Shown here in pieces: positions 51,406 through 60,850 of a stretch of 64,000 bases of DNA. Source of the stretch: Streptomyces hygroscopicus subsp. hygroscopicus (GTDB lineage Bacteria; Actinomycetota; Actinomycetes; Streptomycetales; Streptomycetaceae); contig NZ_BSSM01000018.1 of the NCBI RefSeq assembly GCF_030269125.1, forward strand, positions 62,001 through 126,000, in the 5' to 3' direction. Both the position numbers and the translations under genes were made by a program. How positions within the stretch are numbered: the stretch's first letter is position 1; each line of letters opens with the position of its first letter. The notes beneath the pieces were generated by a model that ran no database searches, was not told the DNA's origin, and saw only the letters and a program-made list of their open reading frames with translations.

Positions 51406-53124
51406 TCAGTTGCCGCTGCCCAGGTTCTTCACCCAGCCGCTCACCTGGCCCGCCCAGTGGGTCACCTCGTGCCAGTAGCCGCGGCCCTGGCCGACCCAGG
51501 TGTGCAGCGGCGTCAGCTCCCAGATGAGCCAGCTCGCCACCACCAGGATGACGATCGTGAACAGGCAGCCCTTCAGGCAGCCGAGCCCGGGGATCTTCAT
51601 CGGGTTGGCGCTGCGCTGCCGCGGCGCCCGGGGCTCCCGCGCGGGCCGCTGAGGCTCCTGGGGGCGCTGGGGCTGCCGCGGCGGGGCGTACTGCTGGGGC
51701 TGGTGCTGCTGCGGCTGCTGCTGGGGCGCGTAGCCGTACCCCTGCTGCCGTCCGCGCGGCTGCGGCTGCTGCCGGCGCGGCTGCGGTGCCTGCCGCGGCT
51801 GCTGCTGGGGGCGCGCGACCTGCCGCTGGGGCCGGTGGTGCAGCGGGTCGTCCTCCGGGGAGAGGTACTGCACCTGCGTCTGCTCATTGCGGTCCCGGGC
51901 TGCCCGCAACTGGTTCTGCCAGGGGTGCGGCTGGTCGGGTCCCGGTCCCTGCGGTCCGGTGTTCGGCAGCACGGCCGTCGGGTCGGCCGCACCGGTGTGC
52001 GGCAGGACGGCGGTGGGGTCCGCGGCGCCGGCGGGGCCGGCGGTGTGCGGCAGGACGGCGGTGGGGTCCGCGGCGCCCGCGGGCCCGGCGGTGTGCGGCA
52101 GGACGCTGGTGGCGCCGTTCGGGTCGTACGACCCCTGCGGCGCGTTCGTCGGCAGCACCTGCGTGGGGTCCGCGGCGCCGACGGGACCCGGCTCGCCCGG
52201 CACCGGGGCCGGGGCCGGGTCGGGGGCGAGCAGCGCGCCGACGCCCTCGGCCGCCGTGATCTGGGCGGCGTTCGCGTGCACCCCGACGCCCTGGGCGACG
52301 ACCCGCAGGCCGCGCGCGAGGTTCTCGGCGCTGGGCCGCTCCAGGGGGTTCTTGCGCAGGCAGCGCTCGATGACCGTCCACAGCGGGTCCGGGACGGTGG
52401 AGGGCCGGCGCGGCTCCGCGCTGAGGTGCTGGTGCAGCACTTCGAGCGAGGTGCCGCCGGAGAACGGCGGACGGCCGGTGACCAGCTCGTACAGCAGGAT
52501 GCCGGCGCCGTAGACGTCCACGGCGGAGGTCTGCGGGCGGCCCTCGGCGGACTCCGGCGCGACGTACGCGGGCGTTCCGACGAACTCCTGGGTGCGGGTC
52601 AGGCCCGGGGAGTCGGCGAGGCGGGCGATGCCGAAGTCGGTCAGCATCGGGTGCATCTCGCCGTCCTGCTGTCGCAGCAGCACGTTGGCGGGCTTCAGGT
52701 CGCGGTGGACGACCCCGTCGGCGTGGCTGGCGGCGAGCGCGTCGGCGACCTGCGCGGTCAGCAGCGCGGCGGCGACCGGCGTCAGGGGGCCGTTCTCGCG
52801 CAGGTAGCGGTGCAGGTCGGGGCCGTCGACCAGGTCCATGACCAGCGCCAGCAGCTCGCCCTCCACGACCAGGTCGCGGACCCGGACGATGTTCGGGTGG
52901 GTGAGCCGGAGCAGGACGGAGCGCTCGCGCAGGAAGCGCATCACGATGTCCGGGTCGCCGGCCAGCTCCTCCTTCAGGACCTTGATCGCGACCGTTTCGC
53001 CCGGCTGGCCGGGTACGGCCGCTTCCTCGCCCGCGGTCTCGCGCTGGCGGGCACGCCAGACGGTGCCTGTGGCGCCGCGTCCGAGCGGCTCCTCAAGCAG
53101 GTACTTGCTGCCGACTGGCCGCAC
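51406..53124 (-). CDS. pkaA: Serine/threonine protein kinase PkaA
   Basis: 572 residues. Kinase domain about 8-275: LGRGATGTVWRA, Lys48 in VAIKVL, VHRDLKPANVLL, LTDFGIARL and FVGTPAYVAPE. About 310-388 holds five Thr-rich repeats of type ADPTAVLPHTAGPAGA. A Gln/Pro/Arg-rich stretch (about 430-510) precedes a C-terminal membrane helix (GCLFTIVILVVASWLIWE). The GTG at 53124 with GGGAG ahead begins VRPVGSKYLLEEP; longer in-frame starts read into the promoter. Divergent from an FHA-domain ATPase, a likely phospho-partner. Confidence 0.9.
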   Translation of the reverse strand: MRPVGSKYLLEEPLGRGATGTVWRARQRETAGEEAAVPGQPGETVAIKVLKEELAGDPDIVMRFLRERSVLLRLTHPNIVRVRDLVVEGELLALVMDLVDGPDLHRYLRENGPLTPVAAALLTAQVADALAASHADGVVHRDLKPANVLLRQQDGEMHPMLTDFGIARLADSPGLTRTQEFVGTPAYVAPESAEGRPQTSAVDVYGAGILLYELVTGRPPFSGGTSLEVLHQHLSAEPRRPSTVPDPLWTVIERCLRKNPLERPSAENLARGLRVVAQGVGVHANAAQITAAEGVGALLAPDPAPAPVPGEPGPVGAADPTQVLPTNAPQGSYDPNGATSVLPHTAGPAGAADPTAVLPHTAGPAGAADPTAVLPHTGAADPTAVLPNTGPQGPGPDQPHPWQNQLRAARDRNEQTQVQYLSPEDDPLHHRPQRQVARPQQQPRQAPQPRRQQPQPRGRQQGYGYAPQQQPQQHQPQQYAPPRQPQRPQEPQRPAREPRAPRQRSANPMKIPGLGCLKGCLFTIVILVVASWLIWELTPLHTWVGQGRGYWHEVTHWAGQVSGWVKNLGSGN

Positions 53125-53496
53125 GTCACGCGCTCCCTGCTGCTTGCTGATGCTTGCTGCCTGCATACCGGATGTTCCGACCCACTGTAGTGCCGCCCGG
53201 CAGGGCACCACATGAGCGTTCCCGAGCAGGTTCGAAGGAAAGACGCGCGTCTTCGGCTCGTGGTTGCCGGAAGCAGTCGGAGAGGGGACGTGACCGATCT
53301 CAACTGATCGCCGGCGTGGTCCACGTCAGGCATTTTTGGGGGCAGAGCCGACCAATCAAGATCACTTCGCACCGGGTGGCGGGCACGGTGTCGGCGTCAG
53401 GTGCGAGGATGCTTCCCGTACTGGCCGACGTGCTCGTGTGGGGTGGGGGGTAGTCCGCGCCCGCGCAGACCCGCGCAGAAGGGACCGCTGACGCCG
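53125..53496. promoter_or_regulatory. Divergent control region of pkaA and the FHA-ATPase gene
   Basis: 372 bp separating the two starts. AT-richer patches occur at 53135-53160 and 53325-53370 (GGCATTTTTGGGG; CCAATCAAGATCACTTCG), suitable for two outward promoters. A spaced GACGTG ... CACGTC pair (53287 and 53322 region) is the only dyad noticed. No gene seen. Confidence 0.45.
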
Positions 53497-56400
53497 ATGC
53501 AGATCCGGCTGACCGTCGTAGACCCGCTGGGCCCGCCCCCGCAGCGGGGCGCGAGCCGCGACGTGCTGGTCACGGCGCCCGCGGGCACCGACCTCGCCGC
53601 GGTCGCGTCCGCGCTGGCCGGAGCGGTCACCGGGGAGGGCGCGGGGCGCGACACCGGGGGCGCGGCGGTCGTGCTGTACGCCGGTGCCGAGCGGCTCGAT
53701 CCGCGCCGCGCCGTTCTCGGCGAGCCGCCGCTGGTCGACGGCGCCGTACTGTCCCTGGGCGCCCCCGCGGCCGCCGAGCCGCATCCCGAGCCGGACGACG
53801 CGCCCACGCAGTTGCACGTGGTGGCGGGGCCGGACGCGGGCGGGGTGCATCTGCTGCACGGCGGCCGGATCACGGTCGGGCGCTCCGCGGACGCGGATGT
53901 GCCGCTGGACGATCCCGACGTGTCGCGCCTGCACTGCGCGGTGACGGTGGCCGCGGACGGGCGGGTGTCCGTCGCGGACCTCGGCTCCACGAACGGTACG
54001 ACGCTGGACGGCACCCCGATCGGGGAGCGGCCGGTACCGGTCCCCGCCGGGGGGCTGCTGCGGATCGGGGAGTCGGCGCTGCGAGTCGCTCCCGGCGGGC
54101 CGCGGGTGCGGCTGCCGGTGGTCGCGGACGGAGAGGGGTGTGTGCGGGTCGGGTCCGCCGCGAGTACGGGGGCGGCCGGGTTCCCGCCCGCCCCGGACGC
54201 CTTGCCGGGCGAGATCCCGGCGTCCGCCGGTCACGGCGGCTCGGGGCCCGCGGCGGACGGTGCCGGGGGGACCGGGGGGACCGGACACGCTTACGGCGCC
54301 GCCTCGTGGGGAGCCGTCGAGGCCGGTGCTCCCCGCGGCGCCGGGGAACTCGCCGTACAGGGTGGGGACACGCACGCGGGGCGGTTCGGGGTCGGCGGCG
54401 GGGCGCAGAGCGTTCGGCGGCGGGGACTCGGGGCCTGGGCCCGGCGGTTGGCCGGTGGGCGCGGGGAGCAGCCGCCCGGCGCGGAGCCGTACGGCGACGG
54501 GACCGCGGCCGGCGGCACCCCGGACACCGGTGCCCCCCGGCGGCCGGACACCTGGCCGGACCCCGCCGCGCTGCTGCTGACGGCGCTCGGCCCCGGCCCC
54601 CGCCTGTGGGAGCGGGGCCCCGGACACCCGGAGGCGCTGACCGTGCGGCTCGGCACCGCCGACCGGAGCACGCCGGACGGCTCGGGCCTGCTGCCCGCCG
54701 TGCCGGTGACCGCCGCGCTGCGGGAGGCGGGCTCGCTGGGCCTCGCCGGTCCCCGGCCCCGGCTGTCCGGCCTGACCCGCGCGGTGCTGGCCCAGCTGGC
54801 CGCGCTGCACTCCCCCGACCTGCTGGAGATCGTGCTCATCAGCGCCGACGGCTCCCGTCCCGTCGAGGAGCGCACGGCCGAGTGGTCCTGGCTGGGCTGG
54901 CTCCCGCACGTCCGCCCGAACCACGGCCAGGACTGCCGCCTCCTGCTCGCCTACGACCGCGAGCAGGCCGCCGCCCGCGCGGAGGAACTGCTGCGCCGGG
55001 TGGACGACTTCACGGCGCGCGGCCGCCGGGACGCGCACCCCCACCCGGCCCCTCCGCAAGGCTCGGCGGCCTCGCGGACGCGCCCGCACGCGGTGCCGTA
55101 CGACACCCCGCTGATCCCCCACCAGGCCCAGGCCCCGGGCGCCCCCGGCGCCCCGCGGACGCAGGGCCGCGGCGGCGAGTCCGCGCCCACCGCCCCTCTC
55201 GGCACCCCGGCCCGCGGGGCCCTGTCGCCCGCTTTCGGCGCGCCCGCGCGGAGCGCCGCCCCGGGGGCCGCCCCCTCCCCGCGCCGCCCCTCCTGGGCCA
55301 AGGACGAAGCCGACCTCGGCGGCACCGGCTTCCCCGGCCCCTACACGGTCGTCGTGGTCGACGGCGACCCCGGCGGCACCGGTCTGCAAGAGGCCCTGGC
55401 CCGCCTGGCCGTGGCGGGCCCCCGGGCCGGAGTGCACGTGGTGTGCCTGGCCGAGGTGTCCGCCTCCTCGGCCGTCTCCCCCGTGGCGCGGACCTACGAG
55501 GCGGCGTGCGCCGTGACGCCCACCCTGCGGCACTGCGGCGCCGTGGCCCTGCTCGGCGGGGACGTGGCCGGCACGCTCCAGCTGATGCGGGTCGCGCCGG
55601 GCGGCCCCGTGGAGCCCGGGGTGGCCGCCACCGTGGACGCGGTGTCCCCGGCGTGGGCGGAGCGGTTCGCGCGGGCGCTGGCGCCGATGCGGCCGGACGG
55701 CCCGGCCGGTGCGGGGCACGCGCGGGTGGCGACTCCGCTGCCCCCGTCGGCGCGGCTGCTGGACGAGTTGGGGCTCGCCCGCGCCACCCCGGCCTCGCTG
55801 ATGGCCCGTTGGGCGGACGCGGCGGACGACCCGGAGGCGCTGGGCGGCCGGGCCCGCGCCGTGCTCGGCGCCGGCCCGCACGGCCCGGTCACCGCGGACC
55901 TGGTGGCCGACGGCCCGCATCTGCTGATCGAGGGGCCGGCCGGCAGCGGCCGTACCGAACTGCTGCGGGCCGTCGTGGCCTCGCTGGCCGCCGCCGAACG
56001 CCCGGACCGGCTCGGCATGGTGCTCATCGACGGCCGGGACGGTGTCGGCACGGGCAGCGGGCGCAACGAGGGCCTGCGGGTCTGCGTGGAGATACCCCAC
56101 GTGACGACGCACCTGATCGCCAACGATCCCGTCCGGATGCGGGAGTTCGCGCAGTCGCTCAGCGCCGAGCTGAAGCGGCGCGCGGAGCTGCTGGGCCGCA
56201 CCGACTTCGCGCAGTGGCACGCGGGACAGGCGGTCTCCGGCCGTGTCGTCGCGCAGCGCACCCCGGCCGGCGCGGGGGACATCGAGGCGCCCCCCAGCTC
56301 CACGCTGCGGCTCCGTCCCGGCGCGGCGGCACGTCAACGCGCCGAGGCCGTACCGCCGTTGCCCCGGCTCGTGGTGGTCGTCGACGACCTGGACGCGCTG

Positions 56401-56868
56401 GTCTCCCCCGCGCTCGGCGCCCCGGGCCGGCCCGCCGCGGGCTCGGTGATGCGGGCGCTGGAGGCGGTGGCCCGGGAGGGCGAGCGGCTGGGCGTGCACC
56501 TGGTGGCGGCGACCGGCGCGAACGGCCGTACGGCGGAGAGCGAACCGGCCCGCCGGGCCACCCTCCGCGTCACCCTGGCGGCCCCCCAGCAGGGCCCCGA
56601 CGAACCGGCCCCGGGCCGTGGCGGGTTGACGCGCCCGGACGGCCGCTCCGTGGAGTTCCAGGCCGGCCGTGTCACCGGCCGCATCCCCCGCACCGCGACC
56701 CAGCGCCCCACGGTCGTGCCCCTGGACTGGCACCGCATGGGCGATCCCCCGACCCGCCGCCCCGTCCGCGAACTCGGCAACGGCCCCACCGACCTGGCCC
56801 TCCTGGCCAGCGCCGTGGAACGCGCCGCCCGCCAGGTCGCGGCAGCTCAGGTGCCGTCCCTGCTGTAG
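53497..56868 (+). CDS. FHA-domain FtsK/EccC-like ATPase
   Basis: 1123 residues. The N-terminal MQIRLTVVDP region resembles a ubiquitin-like (YukD) fold. An FHA domain follows at about 110-180 (ITVGRSADADVPLDD; DVSRLHCAVTV; VADLGSTNGTTLDG), which reads phosphothreonine. A long Gly/Pro linker leads to an EccC-like middle part (ALHSPDLLEIVLISAD; EWSWLGWLPHVRP). The C-terminal ATPase has Walker A GPAGSGRTELLRA (about 813) and Walker B RLVVVVDDLDAL (about 957). No membrane helix is evident, unlike EccC. It resembles type VII secretion motors, but no esx genes are near. Confidence 0.87.
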   Translation: MQIRLTVVDPLGPPPQRGASRDVLVTAPAGTDLAAVASALAGAVTGEGAGRDTGGAAVVLYAGAERLDPRRAVLGEPPLVDGAVLSLGAPAAAEPHPEPDDAPTQLHVVAGPDAGGVHLLHGGRITVGRSADADVPLDDPDVSRLHCAVTVAADGRVSVADLGSTNGTTLDGTPIGERPVPVPAGGLLRIGESALRVAPGGPRVRLPVVADGEGCVRVGSAASTGAAGFPPAPDALPGEIPASAGHGGSGPAADGAGGTGGTGHAYGAASWGAVEAGAPRGAGELAVQGGDTHAGRFGVGGGAQSVRRRGLGAWARRLAGGRGEQPPGAEPYGDGTAAGGTPDTGAPRRPDTWPDPAALLLTALGPGPRLWERGPGHPEALTVRLGTADRSTPDGSGLLPAVPVTAALREAGSLGLAGPRPRLSGLTRAVLAQLAALHSPDLLEIVLISADGSRPVEERTAEWSWLGWLPHVRPNHGQDCRLLLAYDREQAAARAEELLRRVDDFTARGRRDAHPHPAPPQGSAASRTRPHAVPYDTPLIPHQAQAPGAPGAPRTQGRGGESAPTAPLGTPARGALSPAFGAPARSAAPGAAPSPRRPSWAKDEADLGGTGFPGPYTVVVVDGDPGGTGLQEALARLAVAGPRAGVHVVCLAEVSASSAVSPVARTYEAACAVTPTLRHCGAVALLGGDVAGTLQLMRVAPGGPVEPGVAATVDAVSPAWAERFARALAPMRPDGPAGAGHARVATPLPPSARLLDELGLARATPASLMARWADAADDPEALGGRARAVLGAGPHGPVTADLVADGPHLLIEGPAGSGRTELLRAVVASLAAAERPDRLGMVLIDGRDGVGTGSGRNEGLRVCVEIPHVTTHLIANDPVRMREFAQSLSAELKRRAELLGRTDFAQWHAGQAVSGRVVAQRTPAGAGDIEAPPSSTLRLRPGAAARQRAEAVPPLPRLVVVVDDLDALVSPALGAPGRPAAGSVMRALEAVAREGERLGVHLVAATGANGRTAESEPARRATLRVTLAAPQQGPDEPAPGRGGLTRPDGRSVEFQAGRVTGRIPRTATQRPTVVPLDWHRMGDPPTRRPVRELGNGPTDLALLASAVERAARQVAAAQVPSLL

Positions 56869-57052
56869 GAGGACCGGAAGCCCCGACGCGCCCCCGAGAA
56901 AGGCGCATACGCCCCCGGTCACGACCCGGTCACGATCACCCCGCCCCGCACGCAGGCGCTCTTGCCCCGCCTCCGTGGCGCGGCGTACACCGGACCGCAC
57001 GGGCAGTGTTCCGACGTTCAACGGTGAAGGACGAACGACGAACGGGGAAGTG

Positions 57053-58444
57053 ATGCGCAGCAGGAGCAGCACCATCCGGACCGGCAGGGCCGTCGGCGCG
57101 GTCGCCGCGTTGCTCGCGGGGGGCCTTGTGCTCGGCGCGTGTTCCGGCGGGAGTGGTGACGGCGGGAGCGGTGACGGCGGGAAGGACAAGGGGAGTTCGC
57201 CCTCCGCCGGCGCCTCCGTCTCGCTGCCGAGGCTGGACGGGGCGAAGCTGGAGATCGCCGCCGTGTGGACCGGACAGGAGCAGACGAACTTCAAGAAGGT
57301 ACTGGCGGAGTTCGAGAGGCGCACCGGCGCGAAGGTCACCTTCGTGCCCGCGCAGGACCCGATCATCAACTTCCTCGGTTCGAAGATCGCGGGCGGGCAG
57401 CCGCCGGACGTGGCGATGCTGCCGCAGCCCGGTGCCATCAAGCAGGCCGTGGACAAGGGGTGGGCCAAGCCGGTCGGGCCGGACGCGCTCAAGGAAGTGC
57501 GGAAGAACTACTCGCAGGGCTGGCAGGACATCGGGAAGGTCGACGGCAAGCAGTACGGCGTCTATTACAAGGCCGCCAACAAGTCGCTGGTCTGGTACAA
57601 CGCCAAGGTCTTCGAGAACGCGGGGGCCAAGGAGCCCGCGACCTGGAAGGACCTGCTGACGACCGCGCAGGCCGTCTACGACTCGGGGGTCACGCCGTTC
57701 TCCGTGCCCGGCGCGGACGGATGGCCGCTGACGGACTGGTTCGAGAACGTCTACCTGTCGCAGGCGGGGCCCGAGAAGTACGACCAGCTCGCCCAGCACA
57801 AGATCAAGTGGACCGATCCCTCGGTGAAGCAGGCGCTCGAGACGCTGGCGCAGGTCTGGGGCAAGAGGGACTACCTGGCCGGCGGGCAGAACGGCGCCCT
57901 CCAGACGGAGTTCCCGAACTCGGTCACCCAGACCTTCACCGGCGGCGACCAGCCGAAGGCCGCGATGGTGTACGAGGGCGACTTCGTGCAGGTCAACATC
58001 GGCGAGACCAAGGCCAAGGTGGGCACGGACGCGAAGGTGTTCCCGTTCCCGGCGGTCGGCTCGTCCGCGCCCGTGGTCTCCGGCGGTGACGCGGCGGTCG
58101 TCCTGAAGGACTCCAGGGCGGCGCAGGCCCTGGTGGCCTTCCTCGCCTCCCCGGACGCGGCCACGATCCAGGCGAAGCTCGGCGGCTTCCTCTCGCCGAA
58201 CAAGAACGTGCCCGTCTCGGCGTACCCGAACAGCGTCCAGCAGAAGATCGCCAAGGCGCTGATCGCGTCCGGCGACGACTTCCGCTTCGACATGTCCGAC
58301 CAGGCCCCGCAGGCCTTCGGCGGCACCCCGGGCAAGGGCGAGTGGAAGGACCTCCAGGACTTCCTGAAGAACCCGAGCGATGTCACGGGCGCCCAGGCCG
58401 CGTTGGAGAAGGACGCGGCGGCCGCGTACGGAAGCGGGAGCTGA
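57053..58444 (+). CDS. ABC transporter extracellular solute-binding lipoprotein (sugar type)
   Basis: 463 residues. The lipoprotein signal peptide ends in the lipobox LGAC, followed by a Gly/Ser-rich tether. The family 1 (MalE-like) body includes LEIAAVWTGQEQTNFKKVLA, PPDVAMLPQPGAIKQAV and VYYKAANKSLVWYNAKVF, with many aromatic residues suited to sugar stacking. First gene of a binding protein / permease / permease operon; no ATPase is encoded, so a shared one such as MsiK is likely (inference). ATG 57053; GTG one codon before is possible. Confidence 0.9.
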   Translation: MRSRSSTIRTGRAVGAVAALLAGGLVLGACSGGSGDGGSGDGGKDKGSSPSAGASVSLPRLDGAKLEIAAVWTGQEQTNFKKVLAEFERRTGAKVTFVPAQDPIINFLGSKIAGGQPPDVAMLPQPGAIKQAVDKGWAKPVGPDALKEVRKNYSQGWQDIGKVDGKQYGVYYKAANKSLVWYNAKVFENAGAKEPATWKDLLTTAQAVYDSGVTPFSVPGADGWPLTDWFENVYLSQAGPEKYDQLAQHKIKWTDPSVKQALETLAQVWGKRDYLAGGQNGALQTEFPNSVTQTFTGGDQPKAAMVYEGDFVQVNIGETKAKVGTDAKVFPFPAVGSSAPVVSGGDAAVVLKDSRAAQALVAFLASPDAATIQAKLGGFLSPNKNVPVSAYPNSVQQKIAKALIASGDDFRFDMSDQAPQAFGGTPGKGEWKDLQDFLKNPSDVTGAQAALEKDAAAAYGSGS

Positions 58445-58451
58445 GCCGGCC

Positions 58452-59795
58452 ATGGCGTCGGCAGCGGCGGCCGGGGCCCCACCGGGTCCCGCCGCGCCCC
58501 GCGCGCGCAAGAGCGTGACCGGCACCCGCAGGACCGTCGTGGTGCTGTTCCTGCTGCCCGCCCTGGTGCTGCTGGGCGCGCTCGTGGTCTACCCCATCGG
58601 GTACTCGATCGTCCGCAGCTTCGGCACCGACTCCGGGCACGGCTTCGCCGGGTTCGACAACTACCGGACGGTCTTCACCGACGACGGCATCCTCACCGCC
58701 CTCGAGAACAACGTCGTCTGGGTGGTGTTCGCGCCCGCCGTCTCCACCGCGCTCGGGCTGGTCTTCGCGGTACTGACCGAACGGGTGCGCTGGGGAACCG
58801 CGTTCAAGCTGGTCGTCTTCATGCCGATGGCGATCTCGATGCTGGCGGCCGGGATCATCTTCCGGCTGGTGTACGACCAGGACCCGGACAAGGGCGTCGC
58901 CAACGCCGCGTGGGTGTCGGTGCACGACACGTTCGCGCAGTCGTCGGCGTTCCCGAAGGCGCACCCGGGGCGCCGGTCGCCGCTCGTCGCGCAGGGCGGC
59001 GGCTTCGTCACCAGGGCGGTGGTGCACGCCGGGCAGCCGGTCACGCTGCCGCTCGTCGGGGTCGCCCCGGACCGGATGCCCGGCGGCGCGGGGAGGGCGG
59101 CGGCCGCGAAGGCCGAGCCGGGCAAGGTCACCGGCACCACCTGGCAGGACTTCACCCGCGGCAAGGGCGTCGGCAGGCTCGGCGTGCCCGACCCGTCCGA
59201 GCTGGGCTATCCGGGGATGCGGATCGAGGCGGTCAAGGGGGGCAAGGTCGTGGCCTCGGCGAAGGCGGCGGCGGACGGCACCTTCACCTTGCCCGCGGCG
59301 GCCGACGGCGCCCGGCTGCGGTTGCCGGCGGGGAACTTCCGGGAGCCGTACAACGGCGTGGAGTGGCTCGGCCCCGCGCTGGTCACCCCGGCGATCATCG
59401 GGGCGTACGTCTGGATGTGGGCGGGCTTCGCGATGGTGCTGATCGCGGCCGGACTCGCGGGCGTGCCCCGGGAGTTGCTGGAGGCCGCGCGGGTCGACGG
59501 CGCCAACGAGTGGCAGGTGTTCCGCAGGGTCACGGTGCCGCTGCTCGCACCGGTCCTCGCGGTCGTCGCCGTCACCCTGATGATCAACGTGCTCAAGGTG
59601 TTCGACCTCGTCTACATCATCGCCCCCGGCTCCTCCCAGGACGACGCCGACGTGCTCGCCCTGGAGCTGTACCGCAGGGGCTTCGCGGAGGGCCAGCCGG
59701 GCGTCGCGAGCGCGATCGCGGTGTTCCTGCTGCTGCTGGTGATCCCGGTGATGCTGTTCAACATCCGACGGCTCAGGCGGGAGGTACGGCGATGA
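58452..59795 (+). CDS. ABC sugar permease (MalF type) with large extracytoplasmic insertion
   Basis: 447 residues, against about 300 normally. Helix 1 is RRTVVVLFLLPALVLLGALV; helices 2-3 end in AISMLAAGIIFRLVY. Between them and the EAA-containing part (GVPRELLEAARVDGANEWQV) lies an insertion at about 146-302. Its last 60 residues (GMRIEAVKGGKVVASAKAAA, DGTFTLPAA) look like a beta-sandwich of the carboxypeptidase-regulatory/Ig kind. MalF of E. coli has an unrelated periplasmic loop that touches the binding protein, so a similar role is plausible. Stop overlaps the next start (ATGA). Confidence 0.88.
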   Translation: MASAAAAGAPPGPAAPRARKSVTGTRRTVVVLFLLPALVLLGALVVYPIGYSIVRSFGTDSGHGFAGFDNYRTVFTDDGILTALENNVVWVVFAPAVSTALGLVFAVLTERVRWGTAFKLVVFMPMAISMLAAGIIFRLVYDQDPDKGVANAAWVSVHDTFAQSSAFPKAHPGRRSPLVAQGGGFVTRAVVHAGQPVTLPLVGVAPDRMPGGAGRAAAAKAEPGKVTGTTWQDFTRGKGVGRLGVPDPSELGYPGMRIEAVKGGKVVASAKAAADGTFTLPAAADGARLRLPAGNFREPYNGVEWLGPALVTPAIIGAYVWMWAGFAMVLIAAGLAGVPRELLEAARVDGANEWQVFRRVTVPLLAPVLAVVAVTLMINVLKVFDLVYIIAPGSSQDDADVLALELYRRGFAEGQPGVASAIAVFLLLLVIPVMLFNIRRLRREVRR

Positions 59796-60694
59796 CGGCG
59801 CTCGCCACCGACGTGCGGAAGGCGGCGCCCGCCGCCCGAGCGGCGCGGTCGCTCGGTTCGAGGATCGCGCAGAGGCTGAACGGCGGACTGGTCCGCGTCC
59901 TCCTCGTCCTGGTCGGCCTGTTCTGGCTGGTGCCGACCATCGGGCTGCTGATCTCCTCGCTGCGCTCCCCCGACGACATGAGCGCGAGCGGCTGGTGGAC
60001 GGTGTTCACCAAGCCCTCCCAGCTGACCTTCGCCAGCTACCGGAATCTGCTGGAGAACGGCGACATCACCCACTCCCTGCTGAACACGGTCATGATCACG
60101 GTCCCGGCGACCGTGCTGGTCGTGGTCATCGGCTCGCTCGCCGGATACGCGTTCGCGTGGATGGAGTTCCCGGGCCGGGACTGGTGGTTCCTCGGCGTGG
60201 TCGGCCTGCTGGTGGTGCCGGTGCAGGTGGCGCTGATCCCGATCGCCGAACTCTTCGGCAGGATCGGCCTGTTCGGCACGATCCTCGGCGTGGTCCTGTT
60301 CCACACCGGCTTCGGACTGCCGTTCGCTGTGTTCCTGCTGCGCAACTTCTTCGCGGAGATCCCGCGAGAACTGCTGGAGGCGGCCCGCCTCGACGGCGCC
60401 GGCGAACTGAGGCTGTTCGCCCGGGTGGTGATGCCGCTCGGCGGTCCGGCCATCGCGAGCCTCGGCATCTTCCAGTTCCTGTGGGTGTGGAACGACATGC
60501 TGGTCGCGCTGGTGTTCACCAAGTCCGGCACCCAGCCGATCACGGTCGCTCTCCAGACGCAGGTACGGCAGTTCGGCAACAACATCGACGTGCTCGCGCC
60601 CGGCGCGTTCGTCTCCATGGTGATCCCGCTGGCCGTGTTCTTCGCGTTCCAGCGGCAGTTCGTCTCCGGGGTGATGGCGGGCGCGGTCAAGTAG
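59792..60694 (+). CDS. ABC sugar permease (MalG type)
   Basis: 300 residues, six membrane helices. NGGLVRVLLVLVGLFWLVPT is helix 1; the cytoplasmic EAA loop reads EIPRELLEAARLDGAGELRL with VVMPLGGPAIAS, which docks to the ATPase. Ends RQFVSGVMAGAVK, the common C-terminus of the family. Its ATG overlaps the upstream stop, indicating coupled translation with the MalF-type partner. A strong terminator follows. Confidence 0.92.
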   Translation: MTALATDVRKAAPAARAARSLGSRIAQRLNGGLVRVLLVLVGLFWLVPTIGLLISSLRSPDDMSASGWWTVFTKPSQLTFASYRNLLENGDITHSLLNTVMITVPATVLVVVIGSLAGYAFAWMEFPGRDWWFLGVVGLLVVPVQVALIPIAELFGRIGLFGTILGVVLFHTGFGLPFAVFLLRNFFAEIPRELLEAARLDGAGELRLFARVVMPLGGPAIASLGIFQFLWVWNDMLVALVFTKSGTQPITVALQTQVRQFGNNIDVLAPGAFVSMVIPLAVFFAFQRQFVSGVMAGAVK

Positions 60695-60714
60695 GCCGTA
60701 CCAGAAGGCCGTCG

Positions 60715-60742
60715 CGGGGGTGGGCTCGGGCACGGGCCCACC
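60715..60742 (+). terminator. Terminator of the ABC operon
   Basis: GGGGTGGGC (60715-60723) pairs with GCCCACCCC (60734-60742), followed by TTCTTGTTC. It lies 20 bp after the permease stop. Confidence 0.88.
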
Positions 60743-60850
60743 CCTTCTTGTTCACCGGGTGTCCCCCGAATGCCGTACGGGCCGTAACCCCGTCACTCCT
60801 TCGGCCGTTCCCGGGCAGAACGCCCGCGCCGACCGACCCATGGATGTCCC

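Noticed and set aside
53362..57492. Long antisense frame opposite the FHA-ATPase gene
   Set aside because: No domain character; typical chance frame of high-GC third-position pattern.
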